From: Amycolatopsis sacchari
GTDB lineage: Bacteria; Actinomycetota; Actinomycetes; Mycobacteriales; Pseudonocardiaceae
Reading direction: 5' to 3'
DNA: 64,000 bases
NCBI RefSeq assembly: GCF_900114035.1
Contig: NZ_FORP01000013.1
Location: 124,001-188,000, forward strand
The notes beneath the pieces were generated by a model. It was not told the origin of the DNA, ran no database searches, and saw only the letters and a program-made list of their open reading frames with translations. This document shows positions 17,723-25,953 of this stretch, piece by piece. The first letter of the stretch is position 1, and every line of letters starts with the position of its first letter. A program made the position numbers and the translations under genes.

Positions 17723-18311
17723 TCAGCCGCAGAGGGCGCCGACCGCTCCGTGCAGGGCGCGTTGGTGGAGCCGGTCGAGGTCGTAGCGGAGGTCGGTTTT
17801 CGCCTCGGCCACGACGAGTGCGATCGTGCAGCGCGGGGTCGGGCGGCGGAGGTCCGCCGTGGCGCCGAGGTGGTCGATGAACGCGCCCGTGATCCGGTCG
17901 AGCTGCGGGCGCACCTCGGTGGCGAGGTCGGGCCGCGCCGTCGGCGCCAGCTCCGGGTGCTGGGTCCACTTCTCGTACAGCCACCGTTGCGCCACCTTGT
18001 TCATCTCGATCTGGGCGCGGAAAAACTCGACGGTGTCCGGCACGTCGAGGCCCGCCGCGCCCGCGAGCGACGCCGCCTGGTCGAGCACCTGCCGCTCCCG
18101 CGCCGGGTCGTCGATCGGCGTGCTCGTGCCGAACTTGGCCGCGGCCACCTTGTCGGCGAGCAGGATCCGCTCGGCGGCCAGCCCGACCAGCGGGGCCAGC
18201 CCCTCATTCGCCTGGGTCGCCGCCGCCGCGGGTACCCCCGGCGACGACGACGCCGCAGACCATGAGTGAGGAAAGCCCGGCTCGCAGCACGGAGGAGCGA
18301 GAGACGTTCAC
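17723..18311 (-). pseudogene. Secreted chorismate mutase (AroQ gamma type) with a one-base frameshift in the signal peptide
   Basis: The mature part reads as an AroQ-gamma chorismate mutase: LVGLAAERILLADKVAAAKF, then TPIDDPARERQVLD, FFRAQIEMNKVAQRW and PDLATEVRPQLDRI. This enzyme converts chorismate to prephenate, here outside the membrane. A signal-like start, VNVSRSSVLRAGLSSLMVCG (GTG 18311), then VVVAG, lies upstream but one frame off. Deleting one G from the five-G run on the reverse strand (18235-18239) would join it to VPAAAATQANEGLAPLVGL. As it stands the exported form cannot be made; the intact frame offers only an internal GTG near 18150. It could be a real mutation, a slippage site or a sequencing error. 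Confidence 0.75.
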
Positions 18312-18353
18312 GAACGAGGACCTGCCTTTACCTGAGGTGCCAAGGAAAATGGA

Positions 18354-18383
18354 TGCCTCGATACCGCTCCGGCCGTCGAGGCA
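18354..18383 (-). terminator. Candidate hairpin terminator after the pucR-type gene
   Basis: TGCCTCGA (18354-18361) and TCGAGGCA (18376-18383) pair perfectly around a 14-base loop, about 80 bases past the stop of the leftward PucR gene. There is no U-tract, which is common in actinomycetes. Confidence 0.4.
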
Positions 18384-18461
18384 CGCCAGGCAACCTAGGG
18401 AATCCACCCCCGGCCGCACAACGGCTCCGGCGGAAAGGAAGCCTTGCGCCTGGGGAAAGGT

Positions 18462-20060
18462 TCAGGCCAGCCGGGGGCTGGGGCGCCGCAAGAGGTCGTG
18501 GCCCCGCACCGCCAGTTGGAGCCGCTGGTGGGTGTCCGGTTCGGACAGGTCGAGCCCCAGGATCTCCTCGATCCTCTGCAGCCGGTGGTAGAGGGTGCGC
18601 CGCTGGATGAACAGCTTGTCCGCGGCGCGGGCCTTGTTGCCGTTGCAGTCCAGGTAGGCGCGCAGCGTCGGCAGCAGCGGGTTGCTGCTGACCGCGTCGT
18701 GTTTGAGGAGCACTCCGAGCTCGTCCTCGACGTAGCGGGTGAGCTCCGGTCCCTCGGACAGGGCGACGAGCAACCGCAGCGCGCCGAGGTCGTCGAAGCG
18801 CCGCATGCCCTGCTCGGCCGAGGCCAGCGCGACCGAGGCGGCGTTGCGGCTCTGGCGGAGAGCCAGCGGGAGCCCGGCCGGGGTGACGACGCGGCTCGCC
18901 CCGCCCCGCACCCCCTCACCGGCCAGCAGGTCCAGCACCGCCTGTTCCTCGTCCGCCGCGCGCAGCCCGACGACAGCCATGTCGTAGTCGCCGATGTCGC
19001 CGACGACAGCGGGCCAGCCCGCGTCGTGCAGCACGCGGGCGAGGTCCTGGTCCCCGAACGGGCGCTCGCCCGCCGTGCGCCCGGTGACCACGACCAGGAG
19101 CTGCCGGTCACGCAGGTCCTGGCCGAGCGCGAGGCTGCGGCCGACGAACTTCTCGCCCGTGATGTCGCCCAGCAGCAGGCGGTTGAGCAGCGTGGCCTGC
19201 CGCTGGGCCGAGCGCGCCCCGCTCTCGCGCTCGCTGAGCAGCGTGATCGCGATGGCCGCCGCCGCCCGCTCGAGCGCGCGCAGATCCGACGTGCTGGGCT
19301 GCACACCGCCGTGCAGCAGGTGCAGCCACCCCCAGGACTCGCCCCGCAGCACGACCGGGCGGCGCGCGCACGCGGCGACGTCGCTGAACGACACGGGCGT
19401 GCGGCGCGCGCCGGTCAGCAGGTTCTGGTGGCTCTCGTGGATCGCCCGGGAATGGACGTCCCACCGCGCCACCGTTTCATCCCCCTCCGGGGTGGCGCCC
19501 CCGTAGGCGAGCATCCGGTGCGCGATGTCTTCGAGCACGACGGGACAACCGGTCCGCTTCGCGAGTTCCCCGACCATGCCGACGTAGTCCTCGTCCGCGA
19601 GCAGGAGGTCCATGAAGGCCTGTCCCGTGGCCTCCTCGGTGATCAGCTGCCGCACCCGCTGCTCCACGAGGACCTCGTGCACCTGCGCCGAGGCCACGGC
19701 GAACGGGATCTCGTCGGCGAGCCCGACGAGCGGCAGGCCCAGCGCGCGGGCCTCGTCGATGACGGCCTCCGGCATCGACTCGAACATGCGCCCGGCGAGT
19801 TCGACGACCAGTACCGCCGCCCCGGCCTCCGCGAGCCGCCGGATGTAGGCGCGCTGCGGCGCCGCCGTGTCCCCCATGCCGAGACCGGCGGTCAGCAGCA
19901 TCTCCCCGCCGGAGAGGAACCGGTGGATGTCGGGGATCTCGCCGGTGTGCACCCACCGCACGGGGCGCTCCAGCTGGTTTTCCCCGGCGTAGACGTGGAC
20001 CGTGGTCCGGTGGAAGACCTCGAGATCCAGCGCGGTGCGTACGGTCAGCGCTTCGGGCAT
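18462..20060 (-). CDS. PucR-family transcriptional regulator
   Basis: 532 residues; ATG 20060. It has an N-terminal PucR sensor domain (~1-125, RWVHTGEIPDI), a middle GGDEF-like CdaR region (~290-410) and a C-terminal helix-turn-helix (NKARAADKLFIQRRTLYHRL). PucR proteins respond to purine, amino-acid or other nitrogenous metabolites. It is divergent from the HisD-like/permease/ThDP operon across 87 bases, so it is the obvious regulator of that operon. Confidence 0.92.
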   Translation of the reverse strand: MPEALTVRTALDLEVFHRTTVHVYAGENQLERPVRWVHTGEIPDIHRFLSGGEMLLTAGLGMGDTAAPQRAYIRRLAEAGAAVLVVELAGRMFESMPEAVIDEARALGLPLVGLADEIPFAVASAQVHEVLVEQRVRQLITEEATGQAFMDLLLADEDYVGMVGELAKRTGCPVVLEDIAHRMLAYGGATPEGDETVARWDVHSRAIHESHQNLLTGARRTPVSFSDVAACARRPVVLRGESWGWLHLLHGGVQPSTSDLRALERAAAAIAITLLSERESGARSAQRQATLLNRLLLGDITGEKFVGRSLALGQDLRDRQLLVVVTGRTAGERPFGDQDLARVLHDAGWPAVVGDIGDYDMAVVGLRAADEEQAVLDLLAGEGVRGGASRVVTPAGLPLALRQSRNAASVALASAEQGMRRFDDLGALRLLVALSEGPELTRYVEDELGVLLKHDAVSSNPLLPTLRAYLDCNGNKARAADKLFIQRRTLYHRLQRIEEILGLDLSEPDTHQRLQLAVRGHDLLRRPSPRLA

Positions 20061-20147
20061 CGGATCTCCACTGTGTGCAACGAACGGTTCGGATATTACA
20101 CAGGTTGTGCCTGTCGTCGGCAGTGCCGGTTCGCTGAGACTGCGTGA
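20061..20147. promoter_or_regulatory. Divergent promoter region with palindrome CGAACGGTTCG
   Basis: This 87-base gap separates the pucR-type gene from the hisD-like gene. It holds an exact palindrome CGAACGGTTCG at 20081-20091 and an A/T-rich GGATATTACACAGG just after it, the likely promoter core. The palindrome is a candidate PucR operator. Confidence 0.4.
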
Positions 20148-21461
20148 ATGAACACCGTTGTGAAGCAACCGATCGCGGCGGCGACCGGGCGGAGCACCCC
20201 GCCGGAGATCGCCGATCGCGTCGCCGAGATCATCGCCGACGTGCGGCAGAACGGCGACGCCGCCGTCCGCCGCTGGTCGGAGAAGTTCGATTCGTGGAGC
20301 CCGGACTCCTACCGGCTCGGGCCCGCCGAGATCGCCGAGGTCGTGGCGTCGGTCCCCGAAACCGTGCTCGACGACCTGCGGTTCGTGCAGCGGCAGGTGC
20401 GCGGGTTCGCGCAGGCGCAACGGGATTCGCTCGCCGACTTCGAGGTCGAGACGCTGCCCGGCGTCTACTTGGGACAGCGGAACATCCCGATTGGCGCGAC
20501 GGCGGCGTACGTCCCGGGTGGACGGTACCCGCTGACGGCGTCGGCGCACATGACGGTCGTGACCGCGAAGGTCGCCGGTGTGGACCGCGTCGCGGCGACG
20601 ACCCCGCCGGACCGCGGCGCGCCGCCGCCGGTGAGCGTCGCGGCCATGCACCTCGCCGGCGCGGACGAGATCTACGTGATGGGCGGGGTGCAGGCCGTCG
20701 CGGCGCTCGCGCTCGGCACCGAGACCATCGCGCCGGTCGACATGCTCGCCGGGCCCGGCAACGCCTACGTGGCCGAGGCCAAGCGGCAGCTGTTCGGCGA
20801 GGTCGGGATCGACCTGTTCGCCGGGCCGACCGAGGTGCTGGTCATCGCGGACGAGACGGCGGACCCGTTCGTGGTCGCGACCGACCTGCTGTCGCAGGCC
20901 GAGCACGGTCCCGACTCACCCGCCGTGCTGATCACGACGTCGGAAACCCTGGCCGCGCGGACGATCCAGCGCATCGAGGAGCTGCTGCCCGGCCTGCCCA
21001 CCAAGGAGGTCGCCGGAGTCGCGTGGCGCGACCACGGCGAGGTGATCGTGGTGCCGGACCTCGACGCGGCGTACGCGCTGGCCGACGAGTACGCCAGCGA
21101 GCACGTGCAGGTCCTCACCGCCGAGCCGCGCGTCGCGCTGCACCGGATGCGCAACTACGGCGCGCTTTTCCTCGGTGACAAGACGTGTGTCGCGTACGGC
21201 GACAAGGTGATCGGCACCAACCACGTGCTCCCCACGCTGGGCGCCGCGCGCTACACCGGCGGGCTCTGGGTGGGTAAGTACCTGAAAACGGTGACCTACC
21301 AGGAGATCCGGGACGCCGCGTCGAGCGCCGAGCTGGGGGAGATCTGCGGCCGGGCGTCCCGCCTGGAGAACTTCGAAGGACACGCGCGCTCCGGCGACAT
21401 CCGCGTCGCGCGGTACGGCGGCGCACGGCTGGAGTGGACCGACCACTTCAGCCACTCCTGA
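20148..21461 (+). CDS. Histidinol-dehydrogenase-family NAD-dependent dehydrogenase, catabolic paralogue
   Basis: 437 residues covering the whole HisD fold. The zinc ligands and catalytic residues of the family are all present: Gln250 and His253 (SQAEH), Glu318-His319 (ASEH), Asp352 (GDKVIGTNH) and His412 (EGHARSG). There are no his genes around. It leads an operon with an amino-acid-type permease, a ThuA-like protein and a ThDP enzyme, so the substrate is probably an imported alcohol. HpsN, which oxidises the sulfonate dihydroxypropanesulfonate, is a HisD paralogue of this kind. Sulfonate specificity is only a possibility, since no sulfo-lyase is adjacent. Confidence 0.88.
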   Translation: MNTVVKQPIAAATGRSTPPEIADRVAEIIADVRQNGDAAVRRWSEKFDSWSPDSYRLGPAEIAEVVASVPETVLDDLRFVQRQVRGFAQAQRDSLADFEVETLPGVYLGQRNIPIGATAAYVPGGRYPLTASAHMTVVTAKVAGVDRVAATTPPDRGAPPPVSVAAMHLAGADEIYVMGGVQAVAALALGTETIAPVDMLAGPGNAYVAEAKRQLFGEVGIDLFAGPTEVLVIADETADPFVVATDLLSQAEHGPDSPAVLITTSETLAARTIQRIEELLPGLPTKEVAGVAWRDHGEVIVVPDLDAAYALADEYASEHVQVLTAEPRVALHRMRNYGALFLGDKTCVAYGDKVIGTNHVLPTLGAARYTGGLWVGKYLKTVTYQEIRDAASSAELGEICGRASRLENFEGHARSGDIRVARYGGARLEWTDHFSHS

Positions 21462-21504
21462 GTCCTGATCCCACCCACCAACCCCCCGGCCAACGGAGGT
21501 CGTC

Positions 21505-23106
21505 ATGTCAGCTACGGAGAACGCAGCAAGAGCGGTGAAGGGGAGTGCTTCCGCCTCACCGCAAGGACCGGTGTCGTCCCGAGAGGACGCGGAGCTGCTC
21601 GCCGCACTCGGCTACGAGCAACGCTTCGACCGGAAAGTCAGCCTGTGGGGGAATTTCGCGCTCGGCTTCGTGTACCTGTCCCCGCTCGTCGGGGTGGTGT
21701 CGCTGTTCGCCGTGGGGCTGTCCGCGGCGGGCGGCCCGTCGATCTTCTGGATCGTGGTCATCGGGCTCGGGCAGCTGCTGGTCGCGCTCGTCTTCGGCGA
21801 GGTGGTTTCGCAGTTCCCGCTCGCGGGCGGGCTCTACCAGTGGTCGAGGCGGTTGTGGAACGGGCGCTACGCCTGGTTCACCGCGTGGACCTACATCTGC
21901 TGCATCACCATCGGCATCACCAGCACCGCGTTGTTCAGTTCGGACTTCGTGGCGAGCCTGTTCGGCGGCACGGCGGAGGAGCCGGGGATCTCGTCCTCAC
22001 CGGGCCAGCGGCTCGTCATCGCCGTCGCCGTGACCCTGGTCTGCCTCGTCTGCAACAGCTTCGGCACGCGCACGCTCGCGCTGATCTCCAAGATCGGGCT
22101 GGCCGCGGAGCTGATCGGGATCATCCTCGTCGGCCTGTACCTGCTGATCTTCCAGCGGCACAACTCCGTGTCGATCTTCTTCGAGGGCATCGGCACCGGT
22201 GACGGAGGCGGCTACCTCGGCGCGTTCCTCGGCGCGTCGCTCGTCGGCCTGTTCCTGTACTACGGGTTCGAGGCGTGTGGCGAGGTCGCCGAAGAGGTGC
22301 CCAACCCCGCCCGCAGCATCCCGAAGGCCATGCAGCTGACGGTGGTCGTCGGCGGGCTCGCGGCGTTGTTCGCCTTCGCCGGGTACGCGCTCGCCGCACC
22401 CGACCTCCAGTCGATCATCGCGGGGCAGGACGCCAACCCGATCCCCGCGATCCTGCAGGCCTCGCTCGGCACGGTCGGCACCAAGATCGTCCTGGCGGTC
22501 GCCATCACGTCGTTCATCGCCGGGGTGATGAGCCAGCAGGCCGCGGCCAGCCGGATCGTGTTCTCCTTCGCCCGCGACGACATGTTCCCCGGCTCGCGGC
22601 TGTTCTCGCGCGTGACTCGCAAGCACCGCGCGCCGAGGAACGCCCTGCTCGCCGTGAACGTGGCGCCGCTGCTGATCTTCGTGTTCGTCTACTTCTCCCC
22701 GGACTCGCTCGTGCGGATCGCGGCCTTCCAGGTCCTCGCCGGGTACGCGGCGTTCCAGCTGGTCGTCCTCGCCGCGCTGCGGATGCGGCTGAAGGGCTGG
22801 CGGCCCGCGGGCGCGTGGACCCTGGGCCGGTCGGGACTGGCGATCAACGTCGCCGCGCTGGTCTACGGGGTGCTCGCGATGATCCTGCTGGCAGCGCCGA
22901 CAGGGGACGCCGACACGCCGTTCGTCGACCGGTGGATCGCGTTGATCGGCTTCCTCGTCGTGTCCGCGGTGGGGCTGGTGTACCTGCTGGTGGCCAAGCC
23001 GGAACGGAAGTCGACGGCCCCGGAGGGGGACGCCATCGAAATCGCGGAGCGGCTTCGCGCCCGGGCGGCGAGGATGGCGGTCACGGCAGAAAGGAAGCAA
23101 CCATGA
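21505..23106 (+). CDS. APC-superfamily amino acid/choline-type permease
   Basis: 533 residues, about 12 transmembrane helices, start behind CGGAGG. GNFALGFVYLSPLVGVVSLF in helix 1 and GEVVSQFPLAGGLYQWSRRL in helix 2 are typical of the amino acid/choline transporter branch. FYYGFEACGE-like features appear around 250 (LYYGFEACGEVAEEVPNPAR). It should import a nitrogen-containing substrate for the neighbouring enzymes. It overlaps the next gene by four bases (ATGA). Confidence 0.92.
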   Translation: MSATENAARAVKGSASASPQGPVSSREDAELLAALGYEQRFDRKVSLWGNFALGFVYLSPLVGVVSLFAVGLSAAGGPSIFWIVVIGLGQLLVALVFGEVVSQFPLAGGLYQWSRRLWNGRYAWFTAWTYICCITIGITSTALFSSDFVASLFGGTAEEPGISSSPGQRLVIAVAVTLVCLVCNSFGTRTLALISKIGLAAELIGIILVGLYLLIFQRHNSVSIFFEGIGTGDGGGYLGAFLGASLVGLFLYYGFEACGEVAEEVPNPARSIPKAMQLTVVVGGLAALFAFAGYALAAPDLQSIIAGQDANPIPAILQASLGTVGTKIVLAVAITSFIAGVMSQQAAASRIVFSFARDDMFPGSRLFSRVTRKHRAPRNALLAVNVAPLLIFVFVYFSPDSLVRIAAFQVLAGYAAFQLVVLAALRMRLKGWRPAGAWTLGRSGLAINVAALVYGVLAMILLAAPTGDADTPFVDRWIALIGFLVVSAVGLVYLLVAKPERKSTAPEGDAIEIAERLRARAARMAVTAERKQP

Positions 23107-23771
23107 CCCGTGTGCTGTACCTCTACGGCGGCTGGCCGGGGCACAAGCCCTACGAGATCGCCGAAAAGTGGGCCAAGCCATTGTTCGCCGAGCTGGGCTT
23201 CGACGTGGAGGAGACCAACGACATCTTCGCGCTCGACGCGGACCTCACCGGCTACGACCTGATCGCGCTCAACTGGAACAACGCCCTCCTCGCGGAAGGA
23301 CTGTCCGCGGCACAGGAGCACAGCCTCCTGTCGGCGGTCGAGGCGGGCACCGGGATCGCCGCGTGGCACGGCGCCGCCGCGGCCTTCCGGCTGAGCATCA
23401 GGTACCACCTGCTCCTCGGCGGGAGCTTCCTGGAACACCCCGCCGGGGAAGGGGTCAAGCACCCCTACCAGGTGTCCATTGTGGACAAGCAACACGAGAT
23501 CACGCGCGGGGTGCTGGACTTCCGGGTGGCCTCGGAGCAGTACTACATGTCGGTCGACCCCAACAACACCGTGCTGGCCGAGACCACCTTCGACGGCGAG
23601 CACCTGCCGTGGCTGGCGGGCCGCACCATGCCGCAGGCGTGGACGCGCACGTGGGGGAGCGGCCGCGTGTTCTACAGCGCGGTCGGGCACGACCTGGACG
23701 ACCTCCAGAACCCCGCCGTGACGCGGCTGTGCGCCCAGGGCTTCGCCTGGGCGGCCCGCAAGGGCGCATGA
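23103..23771 (+). CDS. ThuA-like class I glutamine-amidotransferase-fold protein
   Basis: 222 residues. MTRVLYLYGGWPGHKPYEI at the start, GTGIAAWHGAAAAFR near the middle, the conserved HPYQV/DKQHEITRG region and the C-terminal GSGRVFYSAVGHDLDD are hallmarks of ThuA-like proteins, which are linked to sugar or polyol utilisation. The Cys nucleophile of true amidotransferases is replaced (AAWHG). It is translationally coupled to the permease, so it belongs to the same catabolic unit. The exact reaction is not known. Confidence 0.9.
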   Translation: MTRVLYLYGGWPGHKPYEIAEKWAKPLFAELGFDVEETNDIFALDADLTGYDLIALNWNNALLAEGLSAAQEHSLLSAVEAGTGIAAWHGAAAAFRLSIRYHLLLGGSFLEHPAGEGVKHPYQVSIVDKQHEITRGVLDFRVASEQYYMSVDPNNTVLAETTFDGEHLPWLAGRTMPQAWTRTWGSGRVFYSAVGHDLDDLQNPAVTRLCAQGFAWAARKGA

Positions 23772-23811
23772 CGAGGAACACCGAACACCAGAGCGAGTTG
23801 GGAGCAACCCC

Positions 23812-25599
23812 ATGCCTGTCCTCACCGGAGGTCAGATCGTCGCGCAGACGCTGCGCAACTACGGCGTCGACTACGTGGCCGGCATCCCCGGCCACGGGAT
23901 CTGGTCGCTGACCGACGCCTTCCTCGACGAGGAGTCGAAGATCCCGTTCGTGCAGACGTTCCACGAGCAGAGCGCCGTGCACCTGGCGGACGGTTTCTAC
24001 CGCGCCACCGGGCGCCCGATGGCGGCCGTGACCTCGATCGGCGCCGGCGCCAGCAACACCGTCATCGGGATGGGCACCGCCTTCACCGACTCGACCAGCG
24101 TGCTGGTCATCACCGGCGGCCCGCCGACCCACATGCGGGGCCACGGCCTGCTGCAGGAGCTGGAGCGCTACACCGCCAACGACTTCCCCAAGGTGGCCGA
24201 GGCGGTGAGCAAGCGGCACTGGGTGGTCACCCGGGTCGAGGAGCTGCCGTTCGTGCTGCACCGGTGCTTCAACTCGATGCTCACCGGCAGGCCCGGCCCC
24301 GTCCACCTCGAAGTGCCGATGGACGTGCAGGCCGAGGCCGCCGAGGTCGACCTGCACGACCTGCGGCGCCGGATCCCGGTCGGGAAGCAGCACCCGGACC
24401 CCGAGGCCGTGGACAGCGCGGTGTCGGTGCTGCGTGAGGCACGCCGTCCGGTGATCGTCGTGGGTGGTGGCGCCATCACCTCGGACGCCGCGGACGACGT
24501 GCGGGCGCTTGCCGAGCGGTGGCGCATCCCGGTGGTGACGACGTGGAACGGCAAGAGCGCGTTCCCGGAGGACCACGAGCTGTTCGCGGGCAGCGTCGGC
24601 CAGACCGGGACGCTGGTGGGCAACGCGGTGGCCAGTGCGGCGGACGTCGTCGTCGCGATCGGCTGCCGGTTCACGGACTGGTCGGCGTCCAGCTACGCCA
24701 AGGGCGTGAGCTTCTCCATCCCGCCCGCGAAGCTGATCCACATCGACATCGATCCCCACGAGATCGGCAAGAACTACCCCGCCGAGGTGGGCATCGTGGC
24801 CGACGCGCAGCGCACGGTCGCCGCGATCGTCGACTCGCTGCCTTCCGCGTCCCCGGACCGGTCCGAGTACCTGGCAGAACTCGCCGGGCTCAAGAGGGAC
24901 TGGGAGGAGAAGCTCGCCATCCGGCGTGACAGCGACCGTTTCCCGTTCACCTCGCAGCGTCCGCTGGGCGCGCTGCGCTCGGTGCTCCCTGGGGACGCGA
25001 TCGTGGTCGTCGGCTCGGGCAACACGCAGGGCGCGGTGAAGCAGACGTTCCCGGTGTACGAGCCGCGCACGCACCTGACGTCCGGCGGGTTCTCCAGCAT
25101 GGGCTGGGCGGTTCCGGCGGCGGTGGGGGCGAAGCTGGGCAGGCCGGACCGGACCGTGGTGTGCGTCCTCGGCGACGGGGACTTCCTGATGACGGCGCAG
25201 GAGATCGCGCTGAGCGTGACGACGGGCGCGCCGGTGGTGTTCGTGGTGCAGAACAACGCGGGGTACATGTCGATCCGGGGCGGGCAGCGCAAGCAGACGT
25301 CGCGGCACATCGGCACCGAGTTCTCGCACCCCGACGGCACGCCATACAGCCCGGACTTCGCGGCGCTCGGGCGGTCCTTCGGCATCGAGTCGTGGAAGGT
25401 CACCGACGCCGATTCGCTCGAACCGGTGCTGAACAAGGCCGTCCAGTCCGGCGGCCCCGCACTCGTGGAGGTCCCCACCGACCGCGACGCGGCCGGCCCG
25501 TGGGTCCCGGGCTGGTGGGATTTCCCCGTGCCCGCCTACGTGACCGACGAACGGCAGGACGAGTACCGCCAGACGAGGGCCACGGAACAACACCTCTGA
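23812..25599 (+). CDS. Thiamine-diphosphate-dependent enzyme, acetolactate-synthase-like
   Basis: 595 residues with all three domains. The PYR domain has the catalytic Glu in FHEQSAVHLADGF (~53), the central domain has the Rossmann-like VIVVGGGAITS, and the PP domain has the ThDP motif GDGDFLMTAQEIAL ending in VVQNN. It would decarboxylate a 2-keto acid or cleave a C-C bond of the substrate oxidised by the HisD-like enzyme. It does not read as sulfoacetaldehyde acetyltransferase. Last gene of the operon; three hairpins follow. Confidence 0.9.
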   Translation: MPVLTGGQIVAQTLRNYGVDYVAGIPGHGIWSLTDAFLDEESKIPFVQTFHEQSAVHLADGFYRATGRPMAAVTSIGAGASNTVIGMGTAFTDSTSVLVITGGPPTHMRGHGLLQELERYTANDFPKVAEAVSKRHWVVTRVEELPFVLHRCFNSMLTGRPGPVHLEVPMDVQAEAAEVDLHDLRRRIPVGKQHPDPEAVDSAVSVLREARRPVIVVGGGAITSDAADDVRALAERWRIPVVTTWNGKSAFPEDHELFAGSVGQTGTLVGNAVASAADVVVAIGCRFTDWSASSYAKGVSFSIPPAKLIHIDIDPHEIGKNYPAEVGIVADAQRTVAAIVDSLPSASPDRSEYLAELAGLKRDWEEKLAIRRDSDRFPFTSQRPLGALRSVLPGDAIVVVGSGNTQGAVKQTFPVYEPRTHLTSGGFSSMGWAVPAAVGAKLGRPDRTVVCVLGDGDFLMTAQEIALSVTTGAPVVFVVQNNAGYMSIRGGQRKQTSRHIGTEFSHPDGTPYSPDFAALGRSFGIESWKVTDADSLEPVLNKAVQSGGPALVEVPTDRDAAGPWVPGWWDFPVPAYVTDERQDEYRQTRATEQHL

Positions 25600-25614
25600 C
25601 GGGACACTGATCGA

Positions 25615-25655
25615 GGCGATCCCACAGCCGTAGCCTCCACGGGTGTGGGATCGCC
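25615..25655. terminator. Hairpin 1 after the ThDP-enzyme gene
   Basis: GGCGATCCCACAGCCG (25615-25630) pairs with CGGGTGTGGGATCGCC (25640-25655), 15 of 16 positions, with a nine-base loop. The outer ATCGAG/CTCGAT bases can extend the stem past a small bulge. It starts 16 bases after the stop codon at 25599. Confidence 0.65.
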
Positions 25656-25699
25656 TTCTCGATGCCGGGGAGTTTTGTTCCCGCGCGGGGAAACACACA

Positions 25700-25738
25700 C
25701 GAAGGGGCGGGAACCCGGATCGGGTTCCCGCCCCTTCG
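25700..25738. terminator. Hairpin 2, perfect 18-bp stem
   Basis: CGAAGGGGCGGGAACCCG (25700-25717) and its exact complement (25721-25738) flank the loop GAT. It is a very stable bidirectional terminator between converging transcription units. Confidence 0.75.
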
Positions 25739-25880
25739 CGCTTCACCGTTCGGTGAGTGGTCCGGGGTTGTGAGCACCAGCAGCTTCGCAGCTCCGAACT
25801 TGGGCTGGGGCGTCAAGCTGGTCCCTCAACGCCCACAGCTCACCCGCCTCCCCGCACGGACCAGGCGCCTTCCGGATACA

Positions 25881-25943
25881 CCGAACCGCTCCCCGGAGGG
25901 CCGGAGCTGGGGTTCCCAGCGCGGCTTCCGGGGAGCGGTTCGG
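25881..25943. terminator. Hairpin 3, perfect 17-bp arms close to the aspartase stop
   Basis: CCGAACCGCTCCCCGGA (25881-25897) pairs exactly with 25927-25943 around a 29-base loop. It lies 11 bases beyond the stop of the leftward aspartase gene and is probably its terminator. The 354-base gap 25600-25953 holds no credible gene; it holds only these three hairpins. Confidence 0.65.
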
Positions 25944-25953
25944 CTGCACTCCT

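Noticed and set aside
20148-21461. Calling the HisD-like gene a histidine-biosynthesis gene
   Set aside because: Active site is intact but there is no his operon around, and the neighbours are catabolic and transport genes.
23812-25599. Calling the ThDP enzyme sulfoacetaldehyde acetyltransferase (Xsc) or acetolactate synthase
   Set aside because: Motifs show a ThDP enzyme only. The N-terminal region does not read like Xsc and no small regulatory subunit of acetolactate synthase is nearby.
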